DNA of 64,000 bases from Aequorivita vladivostokensis (GCF_000952855.1 NZ_JSVU01000007.1:62001-126000); one strand, 5' to 3'; shown: positions 1-8,226, counted from the first letter of the stretch. A program made the numbers and translations. The notes: a model not told the origin generated them from the letters alone.

Positions 1-1307
1 ACGGTCACCCGGTGTTTCTTAAAGTTTATAAGTTGAATAAGGATTATCATAATCACGGGCATAGCGGCTATAATGAGAAAGACGATTTCCCAAGTAAAAT
101 TTGTTTTCAAGACCCCGAGCATTGCAGCCCCGGCAGCGCGCCCCATATTTGAAAGCGCCATATAAAGTGTGAATTGGGTCGCGGCAACGGTTTTCCAGCA
201 AAGGTGCATGGCCGATGCGAACACCGCAATACACAAAAACGTATATAGCGTGTAATAGGAAAGGATAAAGGCGTAAACAATTAAATTATTGCCCCATAGA
301 TTGGATAGGGATGCAAATACGGCTATAAGTAGGGTCAAGAAAAATAAATACAATGAAAGCATTTTGATTTTTCCAAAATAGTCCACCAAATAGCCCCCGA
401 TGAACATGCCCAAAAAGCCTCCAATAACCGTTGTAATGGAAAATACATTTGAAAAATACGAATTTGTCCACCCCAATTCCTGAATGCTGAAAATAGGCAG
501 TAGCGTGTCAATAAGTCCGAACATTAAACCCACGGCAAAAACCCCGAGGCCAAACACCAAGCTCGATTTTAACCGAAGAACCTTGTAAAGGCATTTAAAA
601 ATGTGTTTCCAGCTCCGCAATTGTGTCTGCTTTGAATCTGGGGAAACTGCCCCGGCTGTCCAGGGCATTGTCTTTTCGCCGGGCCGTTCCTTAAAGTAAA
701 TCGGGAAAAGCATAATGGTTGCCACCGCAATGGAAAGGGAAGAGATAGCCGTTGGGAAACCAAACGTATTGATAAGCCAAGTACCGATAAGCAAGGACGC
801 CGAAATGCCAATGGTTTTCGCCCCCCACATAAGGCCATTGGCCCGGGCCTGTTCGTTCTCGGGAATTACATCCACGGCCATCCCATCGGTTGCCACGTCC
901 TGAAATGCGCCGAAAAAACTGATGAAAAAACCCGCAACCATTAAGGCGGAGAGATTGTTCAATGGATCTGGAATCAACCCGATACATAAAAAACTTATAA
1001 TTAAACCAAGCTGCCCAAAAATGACCCACGGTCTTTTTCTGCCCATTGCCAACAGGGTGAAACGATCGATCAAAGGCGCAATCACAATTTTAAAGCTCCA
1101 TGGAATCCCAACAACCCCCACATAGGCTGCGATTTCCATGGCCGACTTGCCGTTCATCGCCAACCAGGCGGGAATTGCAAAAAAGGTAATGCCTTCGGGA
1201 ATTCCCTGGGCGATATAAAGTGCCGAAAAGGTAATATACCTGGTTAAGGCATTATCGGTTAAGATTCTGCCCAATCTTTTTTTTCTGATAATAGTTTCTT
1301 TTGCCAT
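1..1307 (-). CDS. MFS permease, AmpG-like, 3' end cut by window edge
   Basis: Read on the minus strand from the ATG at 1305-1307, one open frame runs to the left edge of the window, giving at least 435 residues with no stop. The protein starts MAKETIIRKKRLGRIL and continues with about ten to twelve hydrophobic segments. It has the charged cytoplasmic loop GRKRPWVIFGQLG and the segment GAFQDVATDGMAVD, which resemble AmpG/PUCC-like major facilitator permeases that import muropeptides or sugars. The C-terminal end (FKKHRVT) probably lies near the true end. Substrate is not readable from the sequence. A perfect 18-bp palindrome lies just upstream. Family assignment is fairly sure; AmpG function is a guess. 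Confidence 0.8.
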   Translation of the reverse strand, partial: MAKETIIRKKRLGRILTDNALTRYITFSALYIAQGIPEGITFFAIPAWLAMNGKSAMEIAAYVGVVGIPWSFKIVIAPLIDRFTLLAMGRKRPWVIFGQLGLIISFLCIGLIPDPLNNLSALMVAGFFISFFGAFQDVATDGMAVDVIPENEQARANGLMWGAKTIGISASLLIGTWLINTFGFPTAISSLSIAVATIMLFPIYFKERPGEKTMPWTAGAVSPDSKQTQLRSWKHIFKCLYKVLRLKSSLVFGLGVFAVGLMFGLIDTLLPIFSIQELGWTNSYFSNVFSITTVIGGFLGMFIGGYLVDYFGKIKMLSLYLFFLTLLIAVFASLSNLWGNNLIVYAFILSYYTLYTFLCIAVFASAMHLCWKTVAATQFTLYMALSNMGRAAGAAMLGVLKTNFTWEIVFLIIAAMPVIMIILIQLINFKKHRVT

Positions 1308-1325
1308 GATTTTAGGTTTTAAGGG

Positions 1326-1343
1326 GGAGGATTAAAATCCTCC
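1326..1343. other. Perfect 18-bp palindrome followed by T-run
   Basis: GGAGGATTAAAATCCTCC is a perfect palindrome followed on the plus strand by seven T residues. It lies between the stop of the cupin/SnoaL protein and the start of the MFS permease, both on the minus strand. On that strand there is no U-tract after the stem, so it may be a protein-binding site or an inefficient terminator. Confidence 0.5.
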
Positions 1344-1454
1344 TTTTTTATTGGCGACATGGGGAAACTGCCTTTTCTGCTTGAATTTTGTTTGATTTAA
1401 ATTGTTAATGCCTACTCTTTTCAGTTTACGGCTTGCTCCGTTTTAGTTGAAAAT

Positions 1455-2312
1455 TTAATTTTCCATCGCCTCGGCCACTTTCTCGGTATCCAAAAACTGC
1501 TGAAATGCGACAACCTTTCCATCCTTGAGTGTCCAAAGATGTGCAACTTGGGCGTTATAGGTCTTTCCGGTTTTCTTTACTTTGGCATCATAACGAAGCG
1601 TTGCCAGCACTTGATCGTTGTCCATATTGTGCAATTTGATGTCTTCCAGTTTAAAATATTCGTGGTCCGCGCCAAGCCTTGCGAAAACGCCATTTAACAC
1701 CGCGTCCGGACCAATGTATGGATTGCCATCTGCAAGGGAATTGCTTTCGGCTTCATTCCAAACTATTTTTGGGTCCATGCTGGCGAGGACGGTTGGAATA
1801 TCGCCAACCGCAAAAGCTTTGTAAAGACCATCCACAGCGGCTATATTTTGAGCCGTATTTCCATTTTTCATCTCAACGCGGATAAGCTTGATGGTTTCTG
1901 TTTTACTCAGGTTTTCGGCTTGATGCGGCGCTTCGGCATTTTTGAATATGGTTAGCGGAAACCTTGGTTGTTCGGGGAATTTTCGCGAATCGAGAATTAC
2001 ATTGCCTTGGGCGTCATAATCCACAAAATCTCCCGCACTTAGTATATAAAGCGTGCTTGGCCATTGATAATGGTGCAGCGGTTCCTTTTCGCCCGGTAAA
2101 AGTGTTACCTCCAAAACCCTCACCTTGTCGTTTTCCAATAAAATTTTATGGTTTTGGGGTGCGGCTACCACTGCGTCCAGCGCTGCGGGCCAATCGGCAG
2201 GATTTCCTGTATTATAGGCAAAAGTTGAAGCATCCAATTTTTGTTGGCCAAATGAAGCTGCCGTTATTGCAAAGACAGCAATGATTAACAGGTAATTTCT
2301 AAGTGTTTTCAT
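1455..2312 (-). CDS. Exported cupin-like plus SnoaL/NTF2-like protein
   Basis: A 285-residue protein from the ATG at 2312, chosen because it begins MKTLRNYLLIIAVFAIT, a clear signal peptide; an upstream in-frame ATG adds 17 residues that spoil it. Residues about 45-140 have cupin-like features (LEVTLLPGEKEPLHHYQW, with the paired His). Residues about 155-280 look like a SnoaL/NTF2 fold: VDGLYKAFAVGDIPTVLASM at the start and DGKVVAFQQFLDT at the end. The enzyme role, if any, is unknown. It heads towards the MFS gene and follows the RidA lipoprotein. It is one of four NTF2-like exported proteins in this run, which suggests local duplication of the fold. Confidence 0.75.
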   Translation of the reverse strand: MKTLRNYLLIIAVFAITAASFGQQKLDASTFAYNTGNPADWPAALDAVVAAPQNHKILLENDKVRVLEVTLLPGEKEPLHHYQWPSTLYILSAGDFVDYDAQGNVILDSRKFPEQPRFPLTIFKNAEAPHQAENLSKTETIKLIRVEMKNGNTAQNIAAVDGLYKAFAVGDIPTVLASMDPKIVWNEAESNSLADGNPYIGPDAVLNGVFARLGADHEYFKLEDIKLHNMDNDQVLATLRYDAKVKKTGKTYNAQVAHLWTLKDGKVVAFQQFLDTEKVAEAMEN

Positions 2313-2337
2313 ATTATGTTTTTTAGTATTCGTAAAT

Positions 2338-2856
2338 CTATTTTTTGTATACTTCCATCTCAATCTCTATCATAAATTCCGGGAGTGCCAATTCCTTTAC
2401 CCCAAGCCACGAGCCTGTGGGGAAATGGTTTTTATAGATTTCTGCTCTAAAGGCCGCCACTTCCAAAAACTTGGGCATGTTGGTAGTAAATACATTTTCC
2501 ACGACCACATCGTCAAAAGTGCAGCCGTAATGCGCCAATACTTTTTCTAGATCGGCATAGCAGTTTTTCATTTGTTGTTCTATGTCGCCCACAGCGGTTG
2601 GGTTGCCTTGGTCGTCCATACTTACCGCTCCGGAAATTTTTATGTCGTTGCCAATTTTTACGGCATGCGAGTAGCCATAGGCTTTTTCAACTTCGGGACG
2701 CAGCAGGAAATAGTCCGGGGTTTCATCTACTACAACTGTTTCCGTGGGTTCGGATTTTTCTACTGTTGTTTCAGTCTTGGTCTTTTGGTTACAGCTAGAT
2801 AGCGAAATTGCTGCTACCAAAGCGAGTGCTATTGTTGTAAGTTTTGTTGTTTTCAT
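2338..2856 (-). CDS. RidA-family lipoprotein
   Basis: A 172-residue protein. The start at 2856 was chosen because it gives a lipoprotein signal, MKTTKLTTIALALVAAISL then SSC. After a Thr/Glu-rich linker, residues about 50-170 match the RidA/YjgF fold: IKISGAVSMDDQGNPTAVGD, IEQQMKNCYADLEKVL, VVENVFTTNMPKF, and a C-terminal PEFMIEIEMEVY with the glutamates usual in the family. RidA proteins deaminate reactive enamine/imine intermediates in the cytoplasm; an exported lipidated version suggests a different, periplasmic or surface role. The key Arg of RidA may be the one in AAFRAEIY. It sits between two NTF2-like exported proteins on the same strand. Confidence 0.8.
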   Translation of the reverse strand: MKTTKLTTIALALVAAISLSSCNQKTKTETTVEKSEPTETVVVDETPDYFLLRPEVEKAYGYSHAVKIGNDIKISGAVSMDDQGNPTAVGDIEQQMKNCYADLEKVLAHYGCTFDDVVVENVFTTNMPKFLEVAAFRAEIYKNHFPTGSWLGVKELALPEFMIEIEMEVYKK

Positions 2857-2893
2857 TTTATGAATCGTTTTTAATGGTTGTTTATCGATATTG

Positions 2894-2975
2894 AACCACA
2901 AAGGGCACAATGTTTTGCACAGAGTACACAAAGAATTGCTTTGTGTGCTTTGTCTTCTTAGTGTTCTTTGTGGTT
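2894..2975. repeat. CACAAAG-type intergenic long palindrome
   Basis: The left arm AACCACAAAGGGCACAA and the right arm ending CTTTGTGGTT, with inner CACAAAG and CTTTGTG, form an imperfect hairpin of about 82 bp between two minus-strand genes. Repeats of the CACAAAG/CGCAAAG type recur in many bacterial genomes. A second, related one lies at 4508-4601. Confidence 0.6.
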
Positions 2976-3008
2976 TCATTTAAACTTATTTTGAGTAAAA
3001 AATCTATT

Positions 3009-3998
3009 TCAATATCCCACGCCATATTTAATCTGCCTGCTATATTCTTCAGTATCAAAACTGCCTTTGGATTCTTTTATCAAACCGTTTTCGTCCAACT
3101 GCCAAAGTTCAAAACCACTTATGTTTACTTTTTTCCCGGTGCTGTTGGGGCCGGTGTTGGTTCCGGTCAATGTCCAATGGAATTCTGTTCCCATTGGAGT
3201 TTTGACCAATTTGTCAAAAGCCACGACCATATCGTCAGGGAAATTTTCCATAAAGGCCTTGGCAGACTTTGCAATGGCATTTCTTCCAACTGAAGGCGTG
3301 CTATTGTTTATGTTAAGCGAGCCATCTTCGGAATAAAACAACGCCACAAAATCGGGGTTTTGGCTGCACCAAGCCTGGGCGTAACTTTTGGCGAAGACGA
3401 TTGGGTCGTAAATTCTTTCAGTTTCTGGAATACGGGTTGAGGTGAACGAAATATTGATAAACTTCCAAGCTCCGTTTTCCTTTAGCAATGTGAAATAATC
3501 GATGTTGTGCAAAAGCGGCACTCCAAAGGCATGTAAAACGGCATCGGCTTTTACGAATGCCAATTGCCCCTCGCTTACATGTATTGTGTATTCTTTTACG
3601 GGTTCAAAATAAGGCCGGTTTGTTCTAATTTTCCCCGCTTCAAAATAGTCGCGCATCAACATGGTTTCAGTAGTCCATTTGCCGTCCCTTAATCTTTTGG
3701 TTGCGAGACTTGCATTGTCGGCCATCATTTTTTCCATTTTGTCGAGCTGGTAGTTGCCTGCTACAATCAGAAATTGTTCGATTGTTGCCTTTATTTCTGC
3801 TTCGTCTTTGGCATAAACTTTTTCCGAAGTAGTTAGTTGCTTTTGACTACCCATTTTATCTAAGTTTTTATGGTTTTTTATTCCCGTAGAAACCATTCCT
3901 GTAATTGCAGATTCGGCACTCCCATGCGGGTCTGCGCCTTGGGCGTTTATTGCGAAACCCACAAATAACAAAAACAGGATTTGTATTATAATTTTCAT
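3009..3998 (-). CDS. Exported protein with two NTF2/SnoaL-like domains
   Basis: A 329-residue protein beginning MKIIIQILFLLFVGFAINAQ, a signal peptide. Residues about 65-195 form a first NTF2-like domain (DEAEIKATIEQFLIVAGNYQ to NGAWKFINISFTSTRI, the usual edge-strand ending). Residues about 205-320 form a second one (YAQAWCSQNPDFVALFYSED to ELWQLDENGLIKESKG), close to SnoaL-like polyketide cyclase folds. The length, about 330, equals two domains plus a leader. No catalytic set can be assigned. It belongs to the same-strand run of exported NTF2-like proteins; the spacing of about 150 bp to the RidA gene is filled by a palindromic repeat. Confidence 0.75.
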   Translation of the reverse strand: MKIIIQILFLLFVGFAINAQGADPHGSAESAITGMVSTGIKNHKNLDKMGSQKQLTTSEKVYAKDEAEIKATIEQFLIVAGNYQLDKMEKMMADNASLATKRLRDGKWTTETMLMRDYFEAGKIRTNRPYFEPVKEYTIHVSEGQLAFVKADAVLHAFGVPLLHNIDYFTLLKENGAWKFINISFTSTRIPETERIYDPIVFAKSYAQAWCSQNPDFVALFYSEDGSLNINNSTPSVGRNAIAKSAKAFMENFPDDMVVAFDKLVKTPMGTEFHWTLTGTNTGPNSTGKKVNISGFELWQLDENGLIKESKGSFDTEEYSRQIKYGVGY

Positions 3999-4106
3999 TA
4001 TTTCTTAATTTTCATTTACAACTTCGATGATTATACCTACAAGGAGCCGCGCTGAAGGGCGGGGAATATTTTGCAGGAAATTCATCTTTTCACGTGGTTA
4101 CCACGA

Positions 4107-4160
4107 TCATCTTCAGTTTCAGTTTCAGTTTCGATTTCGATTTCGATTTCGATTTCAGTA
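4107..4160. repeat. Hexanucleotide repeat CAGTTT then GATTTC
   Basis: About four CAGTTT units run into about five CGATTT units in perfect hexamer register, ending in the 3' part of the broken gene at 4155-4489. A near-identical CGATTT array occurs at 5537-5590. This is a simple tandem repeat of the kind that changes length by slippage. Confidence 0.75.
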
Positions 4161-4489
4161 AATAATATTCTCCAAAATCCTTCCCAGATTGCTTTCGGCC
4201 ATCGGAACCTTGCGGTCTGCGGCAAAGATTTGCTGGATTTCGTTTTTCAGCTCGCACAGTTCCAGTTCAGAGTATTGGTGCCGTTCCAGTGCGTCCTGTA
4301 TTTTTTCAAGGCTTTCATCTTCGTCATCATTCTGAAATTCCCGGTACATTTTTTCGAACATTTCTTCAGAAGTTTCTTTTTTATCAGGGCTATTTCTTCC
4401 TCGGTTTCCAATTTATCTGCTTTGGCGCAGAGCATCAGAATGTATGTTTTCAGCTATGCTTTGCTCCATTGGGTTTCGTAAGTTTTCAT
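4155..4489 (-). pseudogene. Broken small protein gene (TerB-like), amber codon plus frameshift
   Basis: From the ATG at 4489 the frame reads MKTYETQWSKA and hits TAG at 4454-4456. It then continues LKTYILMLCAKADKLETEEE as if nothing were wrong. In the A-run near 4373-4385 the frame must shift by one to continue as TSEEMFEKMYREFQNDDE and then LEKIQDALERHQYSELELCE. Joined, this gives about 110 residues, resembling short TerB-like helical proteins of Bacteroidota. Two independent lesions make a real pseudogene more likely than a sequencing error. The last bases overlap a hexamer repeat. Family match is from memory and moderate. Confidence 0.6.
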
Positions 4490-4507
4490 ACTATTGTTTC
4501 TACAATT

Positions 4508-4601
4508 TCTTAGCGTACTCTGCGCCTCTGCGGTGGGTACATTTTACCGCAAACCTGCCTGCCGTTACCGTCTGGTAGGCAGGGGCGCAAAGGGCGCAAA
4601 G
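4508..4601. repeat. CGCAAAG-type hairpin with nested CCTGCCT palindrome
   Basis: The left arm CTCTGCGCCTCTGCGGT pairs with ACCGCA and then GGCGCAAAGGGCGCAAAG. The right arm is split at 4554-4583 by a second palindrome, CCTGCCTGCC to GGTAGGCAGG, so one hairpin appears inserted in another. The same CCTGCCT palindrome is nested in a different hairpin at 18256-18287. Confidence 0.6.
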
Positions 4602-4606
4602 TTTTG

Positions 4607-5380
4607 TTAGTTTCTAGCAGCGGCTTTTACGTCGCCACTAATGCCACTTAATTCCGGGACATACATCCAAATTTCGGTCTCGCCGCCATTGGTCACGTCC
4701 ATCCAGTCCTTTAAAAACTGGTCCCAACTTCCGGTGCCGTTCATTTCATCGTATTTTTTGGCGATGCTGTGGTCTTCGCCCAGCCATGCCGATTTGTCAA
4801 AAAATGAAATGACCGCCAGATCCTTTCCTTCCTTGGTACTGGGGAATTCGTTGGTGTAAATACCAAAGGTTTCATTAGGCGATTTTGCGGCGTACACATC
4901 GTGGACTTTTTTAACCAAGGCCATTGCCTCTTTGTATTTACCGCGTTTAATATCCCACATATCCACGGCCATGTTCTTAATGGTGAAGTCCTTTGGAAAG
5001 CGCGACATGTCTGCATTGAATTTCCAATATGAACTCTCGAATCCGCTACCAGGCATGAGGTATGGACTTACGTTGTCGCGCCAATCGGCATCGTGGCCTT
5101 CTTTTTGTGCGGGGCCATGGTCCATGGAGCTCCATGGGAATGGGCCCATAACCCAAACGTAGCGACCGGTTCTGGGTCCATTGGAAATCCAATACACGCG
5201 AACTCCATGGGGTCCGTCGCCGTGGTATTTTTTGTTGTGCGCGGTAATCCCTCTTTCAAATTGGCTTATCTGTGTGGGATTTGGCGTTAACACGTCATTT
5301 TCGAATACGGCGTATTCGGTGCTGTTTTGCGATAGTGCCAAAAAAGGCAGTAAAAGCAGTGTAAAAAGTAATTTTCTCAT
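4607..5380 (-). CDS. Exported protein of unknown function
   Basis: A 257-residue protein with a signal peptide (MRKLLFTLLLLPFLALSQ). The mature part has aromatic-rich stretches such as GRYVWVMGPFPWSSMDHGP and DFTIKNMAVDMWDIKRGKYK. Its general look is like a ferredoxin-like or ABM-type fold used twice, but I recognise no named family and no catalytic motif. It ends just after the nested CGCAAAG hairpin and is transcribed with the neighbouring NTF2-like genes. Given the company, a soluble periplasmic ligand-binding or small-molecule role is possible but not shown. Confidence 0.65.
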   Translation of the reverse strand: MRKLLFTLLLLPFLALSQNSTEYAVFENDVLTPNPTQISQFERGITAHNKKYHGDGPHGVRVYWISNGPRTGRYVWVMGPFPWSSMDHGPAQKEGHDADWRDNVSPYLMPGSGFESSYWKFNADMSRFPKDFTIKNMAVDMWDIKRGKYKEAMALVKKVHDVYAAKSPNETFGIYTNEFPSTKEGKDLAVISFFDKSAWLGEDHSIAKKYDEMNGTGSWDQFLKDWMDVTNGGETEIWMYVPELSGISGDVKAAARN

Positions 5381-5463
5381 GATTTTAAATTTGTGTTTCC
5401 ACGATAGGCGGAAACGGGTTAAAATTGAATTGTTTCGCTTTATAAACCGGGGAGTTTCTTTTG

Positions 5464-5490
5464 ACTTAAGACTTTAGGACGTAGGACGAA
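5464..5490. repeat. GACTTAAGAC-type degenerate repeat
   Basis: The stretch contains GACTTAAGAC, TTTAGGAC and GTAGGACG in about 7-8 base register. Related GTCTTAAGTC/TAGGAC motifs occur at 14441-14485, 53526-53572 and 59793-59900, always between genes. Confidence 0.45.
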
Positions 5491-5536
5491 TTTGCAATGC
5501 TTGTCATTTCCGCAATATTTCCAACTTCGTTTTCAG

Positions 5537-5590
5537 CTTCATCTTTCGATTTCGATTTCGATTTCGATTTCGCTTTCGATTTCGCCTCGA
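5537..5590. repeat. GATTTC hexanucleotide array
   Basis: Five or more TTTCGA units, then variants TTTCGC, run up to the stop region of the NTF2-like gene at 5598. It shares its unit with the array at 4107-4160, 1.4 kb away. Confidence 0.75.
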
Positions 5591-5597
5591 TTTCGCT

Positions 5598-6530
5598 CTA
5601 ATCCAACAATTTCGGGTTGTAATAGGCGGTTTCACTGGTTATCTTACCATCCTCATTAAAATACATTTGGTAGTGGATGGGGACCGTGATTGCTTTTTTG
5701 TCCGATTTGCGCATAAAGTTGATGTTCCACCAGGACTGCACTACGTGGGCATCACCCATTTCGTAATGTAAATAATCGGGATAGCCCACCACATCAATAC
5801 TGGCTACGTCAAATTTGTCCAGTATCTGCTTGTCTATGGCTTTCTGCTCTGCCAGCGAAATGCTCTTGAAATCGGGTGAACTGGAATCGACAAACCGGGC
5901 GTCTTTATCATAAAAACTGTATGCCTTGTCCCAGTCGTTGTTCTCGATGGCGTACATCATTTTCCTCACTGTATTTATAAAATCGTGGTGGTTGTAGATT
6001 GTGCCGTTTTTCCTGTCGGAAAAACTGGAGCGTATTTCATCAATTACCCCGTCGTTTTTGTATGTGATGAGCCTGCTTATTTTACTGTTTTTGGTAAGGG
6101 TATAAAGCCGGTGCGAAGCGGCATCAATCTTCACGCCAGTGGTTTTGTGGACGCCCTTTATTAAATCCCAGGTCTGTACCCACACATCGCCATCCGGATT
6201 GTCCTTTTTATACTCTATGGCATCTGGGTAGGATCCGGGAAATGTCTCAATGGCATAGTAGTCCAAATTATCGTGGTAAAGCATTTGGTTGTCCAGAAAG
6301 GCTTCCTTATCCATCCCCTTGTCGTTGTCGTTGTCTGAAGTACCGTTATAGGCCTTGAAGTCGTCGGTCAGGTAGCTCGCCATTTTGGCTCTGTCGCCCG
6401 CTGCCGATGCTTTGGTGAAATCATTAACTACGTCAATTGCCGGATGCTCTATATAGACCGTTCCGTTCTTTTTCTGTGCTGTGGCAATGAAAGCTATGAG
6501 TAGCATTGCCGATAGAATTGTTGTTTTCAT
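5598..6530 (-). CDS. Exported NTF2-like protein
   Basis: A 310-residue protein starting MKTTILSAMLLIAFIATAQ, a signal peptide. Two NTF2/SnoaL-like halves can be seen. The first covers about residues 30-165 (AIDVVNDFTKASAAGDRAKM, YLTDDFKAYNGTSDNDND). The second covers about 185-305 (FINTVRKMMYAIENNDWDKA, FVDSSSPDFKSISL, and the ending MYFNEDGKITSETAYYNP). This matches the two-domain layout of the 3009-3998 protein, so the two are likely distant paralogues. Function is unknown. It is part of a long minus-strand run with short spacers, but a hexamer repeat separates it from the next gene. Confidence 0.75.
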   Translation of the reverse strand: MKTTILSAMLLIAFIATAQKKNGTVYIEHPAIDVVNDFTKASAAGDRAKMASYLTDDFKAYNGTSDNDNDKGMDKEAFLDNQMLYHDNLDYYAIETFPGSYPDAIEYKKDNPDGDVWVQTWDLIKGVHKTTGVKIDAASHRLYTLTKNSKISRLITYKNDGVIDEIRSSFSDRKNGTIYNHHDFINTVRKMMYAIENNDWDKAYSFYDKDARFVDSSSPDFKSISLAEQKAIDKQILDKFDVASIDVVGYPDYLHYEMGDAHVVQSWWNINFMRKSDKKAITVPIHYQMYFNEDGKITSETAYYNPKLLD

Positions 6531-6606
6531 TTTTATGTATGTATTTGGTTAATATTTGGTTTTATATTGTTGGTTTATAAATGATTAAGAGGGCTTCTTA
6601 AATAAC

Positions 6607-6631
6607 TCAATAACTCAATAACTTCTTTCTT
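6607..6631. repeat. AATAACTCA tandem repeat
   Basis: AATAACTC is repeated in 9-base register just downstream of the epimerase gene. The reverse complement of the same unit (AAGTTATTGAGTT) appears at 46114-46135. Confidence 0.45.
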
Positions 6632-6635
6632 TTTA

Positions 6636-7574
6636 CTATTTTGAATAACTGTTTAAAGTCTCTTGAACTGGTCTGAATTTCACGCCCAGATCGTGCCTTG
6701 CCAATTGGTTTTTGTAAATTATGTTTCCTTTGCTTTTCGGTTCTTTGTGGTTCAGCATTAAGCTCATATCGCTCACTGGGTAACTTTCGCTGCTCAGCAA
6801 ATAGTTTTTGCCGTGCAGGCCGGAAATTGTTGCGGCTTTAAAAATGGCTTCCGCTACATCGTTAACATCTACTACGGCCATTTCGGGATTGGTGTCATAA
6901 AGCATTTGCACAAATGGATTGGGGGCAATTTTGTTCTTAAAGAGAAACTGCATTCCAGTGGAAGTAGAATCTTCCCTATTTGACAGAGATTTCCCCATAA
7001 CCCCAACCGGCGATACCGAAGTGATTTCAAAGGAAAGATTTGGGTTTTTCTTTATAAAGTTTTCCACCGTTTGGTTGGCCATAAACTTGGCCTGTGCATA
7101 CGGATGGCTTTCGACGCTTATGTATTTTTTATCGGTTTCATCAAAGGAATCGGTGGTGGTCTTGCCGTATGCCGCTAATGGAAAGTTGGTGTTATAGGCT
7201 GCCACCGAGGCTATGAAAACCACTTTTTGAATTAAAGGCGCATCCTTAATGGCTTCCAAAAAGTTTTCGGTGCCCTTGATGGTGGGGTCAAAGAGCTCTT
7301 TTTGCGGATCGTTTACATCCAGTTGAAAGGGCGTGCCGCCGTGGATTACAATTTCGCAATCGCTCACAAAATCTTTCAACACTTCCAAGTCCTCTACCTT
7401 CAGCCCGCTGATGTTGAGGTTGTCGGAATTTTCCAGACTGAAGAGATGTTGGTACTTTTCGCTCTTTTTGATGTCGGTTACAGATACTTTTACATTGTAT
7501 CCTTCTTCCAGAAATTTCTTGGTGGTGTAACTTCCTATAAAGCCAGAGCCTCCTATGATACCTACTGTTTTCAT
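6636..7574 (-). CDS. NAD(P)-dependent epimerase/dehydratase (extended SDR)
   Basis: A 312-residue protein. The N-terminus MKTVGIIGGSGFIGSYTTKK holds the GGxGFxG Rossmann motif, and an acidic strand gives the usual NAD-binding core. VVFIASVAAYNT and the later YAQAKFMANQTV supply the SDR Ser and the YxxxK catalytic pair. The length fits extended SDRs such as dihydroflavonol-4-reductase-like enzymes acting on sugars or ketones. No signal peptide, so it is cytoplasmic, unlike its neighbours. It lies between two exported NTF2-like genes on the same strand with spacers under 110 bp. The substrate cannot be read. Confidence 0.85.
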   Translation of the reverse strand: MKTVGIIGGSGFIGSYTTKKFLEEGYNVKVSVTDIKKSEKYQHLFSLENSDNLNISGLKVEDLEVLKDFVSDCEIVIHGGTPFQLDVNDPQKELFDPTIKGTENFLEAIKDAPLIQKVVFIASVAAYNTNFPLAAYGKTTTDSFDETDKKYISVESHPYAQAKFMANQTVENFIKKNPNLSFEITSVSPVGVMGKSLSNREDSTSTGMQFLFKNKIAPNPFVQMLYDTNPEMAVVDVNDVAEAIFKAATISGLHGKNYLLSSESYPVSDMSLMLNHKEPKSKGNIIYKNQLARHDLGVKFRPVQETLNSYSK

Positions 7575-7645
7575 AATTTTGGTTTTAAATTAGACCTAAC
7601 GGGTTAACTACATCCTCACTTGTAATGCCCGTTAGGCCTGGGTAA

Positions 7646-8206
7646 TTACTGTTCGCCCGCTGCTTCAGGGGTAGTGGCGCCGTCCATTTCACTTGCTTCG
7701 GCAGAACTTTTATCGGCCTCTTGCAGAGCCTGCATATCCAGCATTATTTTTGAAAGGTCCCAATAGCCAAATTCCTTTACGATTTTGCCATCTACAAATT
7801 GGGCCGTAATGTGTGTAGGAATGGTATATGTCTTGTTGGTGGCCGCGAGTGTGCCTTTCCAGAGGCCCCAGAAGTTTACATAGGTTTTGCCCTTATCGGT
7901 CACTACCATTTCATATTCAGATTCATCATCTACATATTTCCAGTCTGAAAAGATAGTTGCGTCTTCTTTGTGCATTGTCATTAGTTGAGCCAGTGTTTTT
8001 CCATCTTCTTCAACTACATTGTACATTATCTTGGCCGTATCTGCGTAGTGGCTTGCCAATGCTTCCCAATCGCGGTTTTCATACGATGCAATAACTTCTT
8101 TTAATGAATTTATTTCAGGCGATTGTTGGGTGTAGCGCTTTTCCTGTTGTTGGCAAGCTGCCACGGAAAGGACTATTGCAAGTCCTAAAAAGAGTAATTT
8201 TTTCAT
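7646..8206 (-). CDS. NTF2-like lipoprotein
   Basis: A 186-residue protein with a lipobox (MKKLLFLGLAIVLSVAAC). Residues about 30-160 form an NTF2/SnoaL-like domain: EINSLKEVIASYENRDWEAL, ASHYADTAKIMYN, and the ending FVDGKIVKEFGYWDLSKIML. The C-terminus is a low-complexity, Glu/Ala-rich tail. It is the fourth NTF2-like exported protein of the cluster and the only lipidated one. It is followed 70 bp later by the epimerase gene and preceded by the small exported protein at 8227. Function unknown. Confidence 0.75.
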   Translation of the reverse strand: MKKLLFLGLAIVLSVAACQQQEKRYTQQSPEINSLKEVIASYENRDWEALASHYADTAKIMYNVVEEDGKTLAQLMTMHKEDATIFSDWKYVDDESEYEMVVTDKGKTYVNFWGLWKGTLAATNKTYTIPTHITAQFVDGKIVKEFGYWDLSKIMLDMQALQEADKSSAEASEMDGATTPEAAGEQ

Positions 8207-8226
8207 GTGTTCTCAGAATTATTTAT

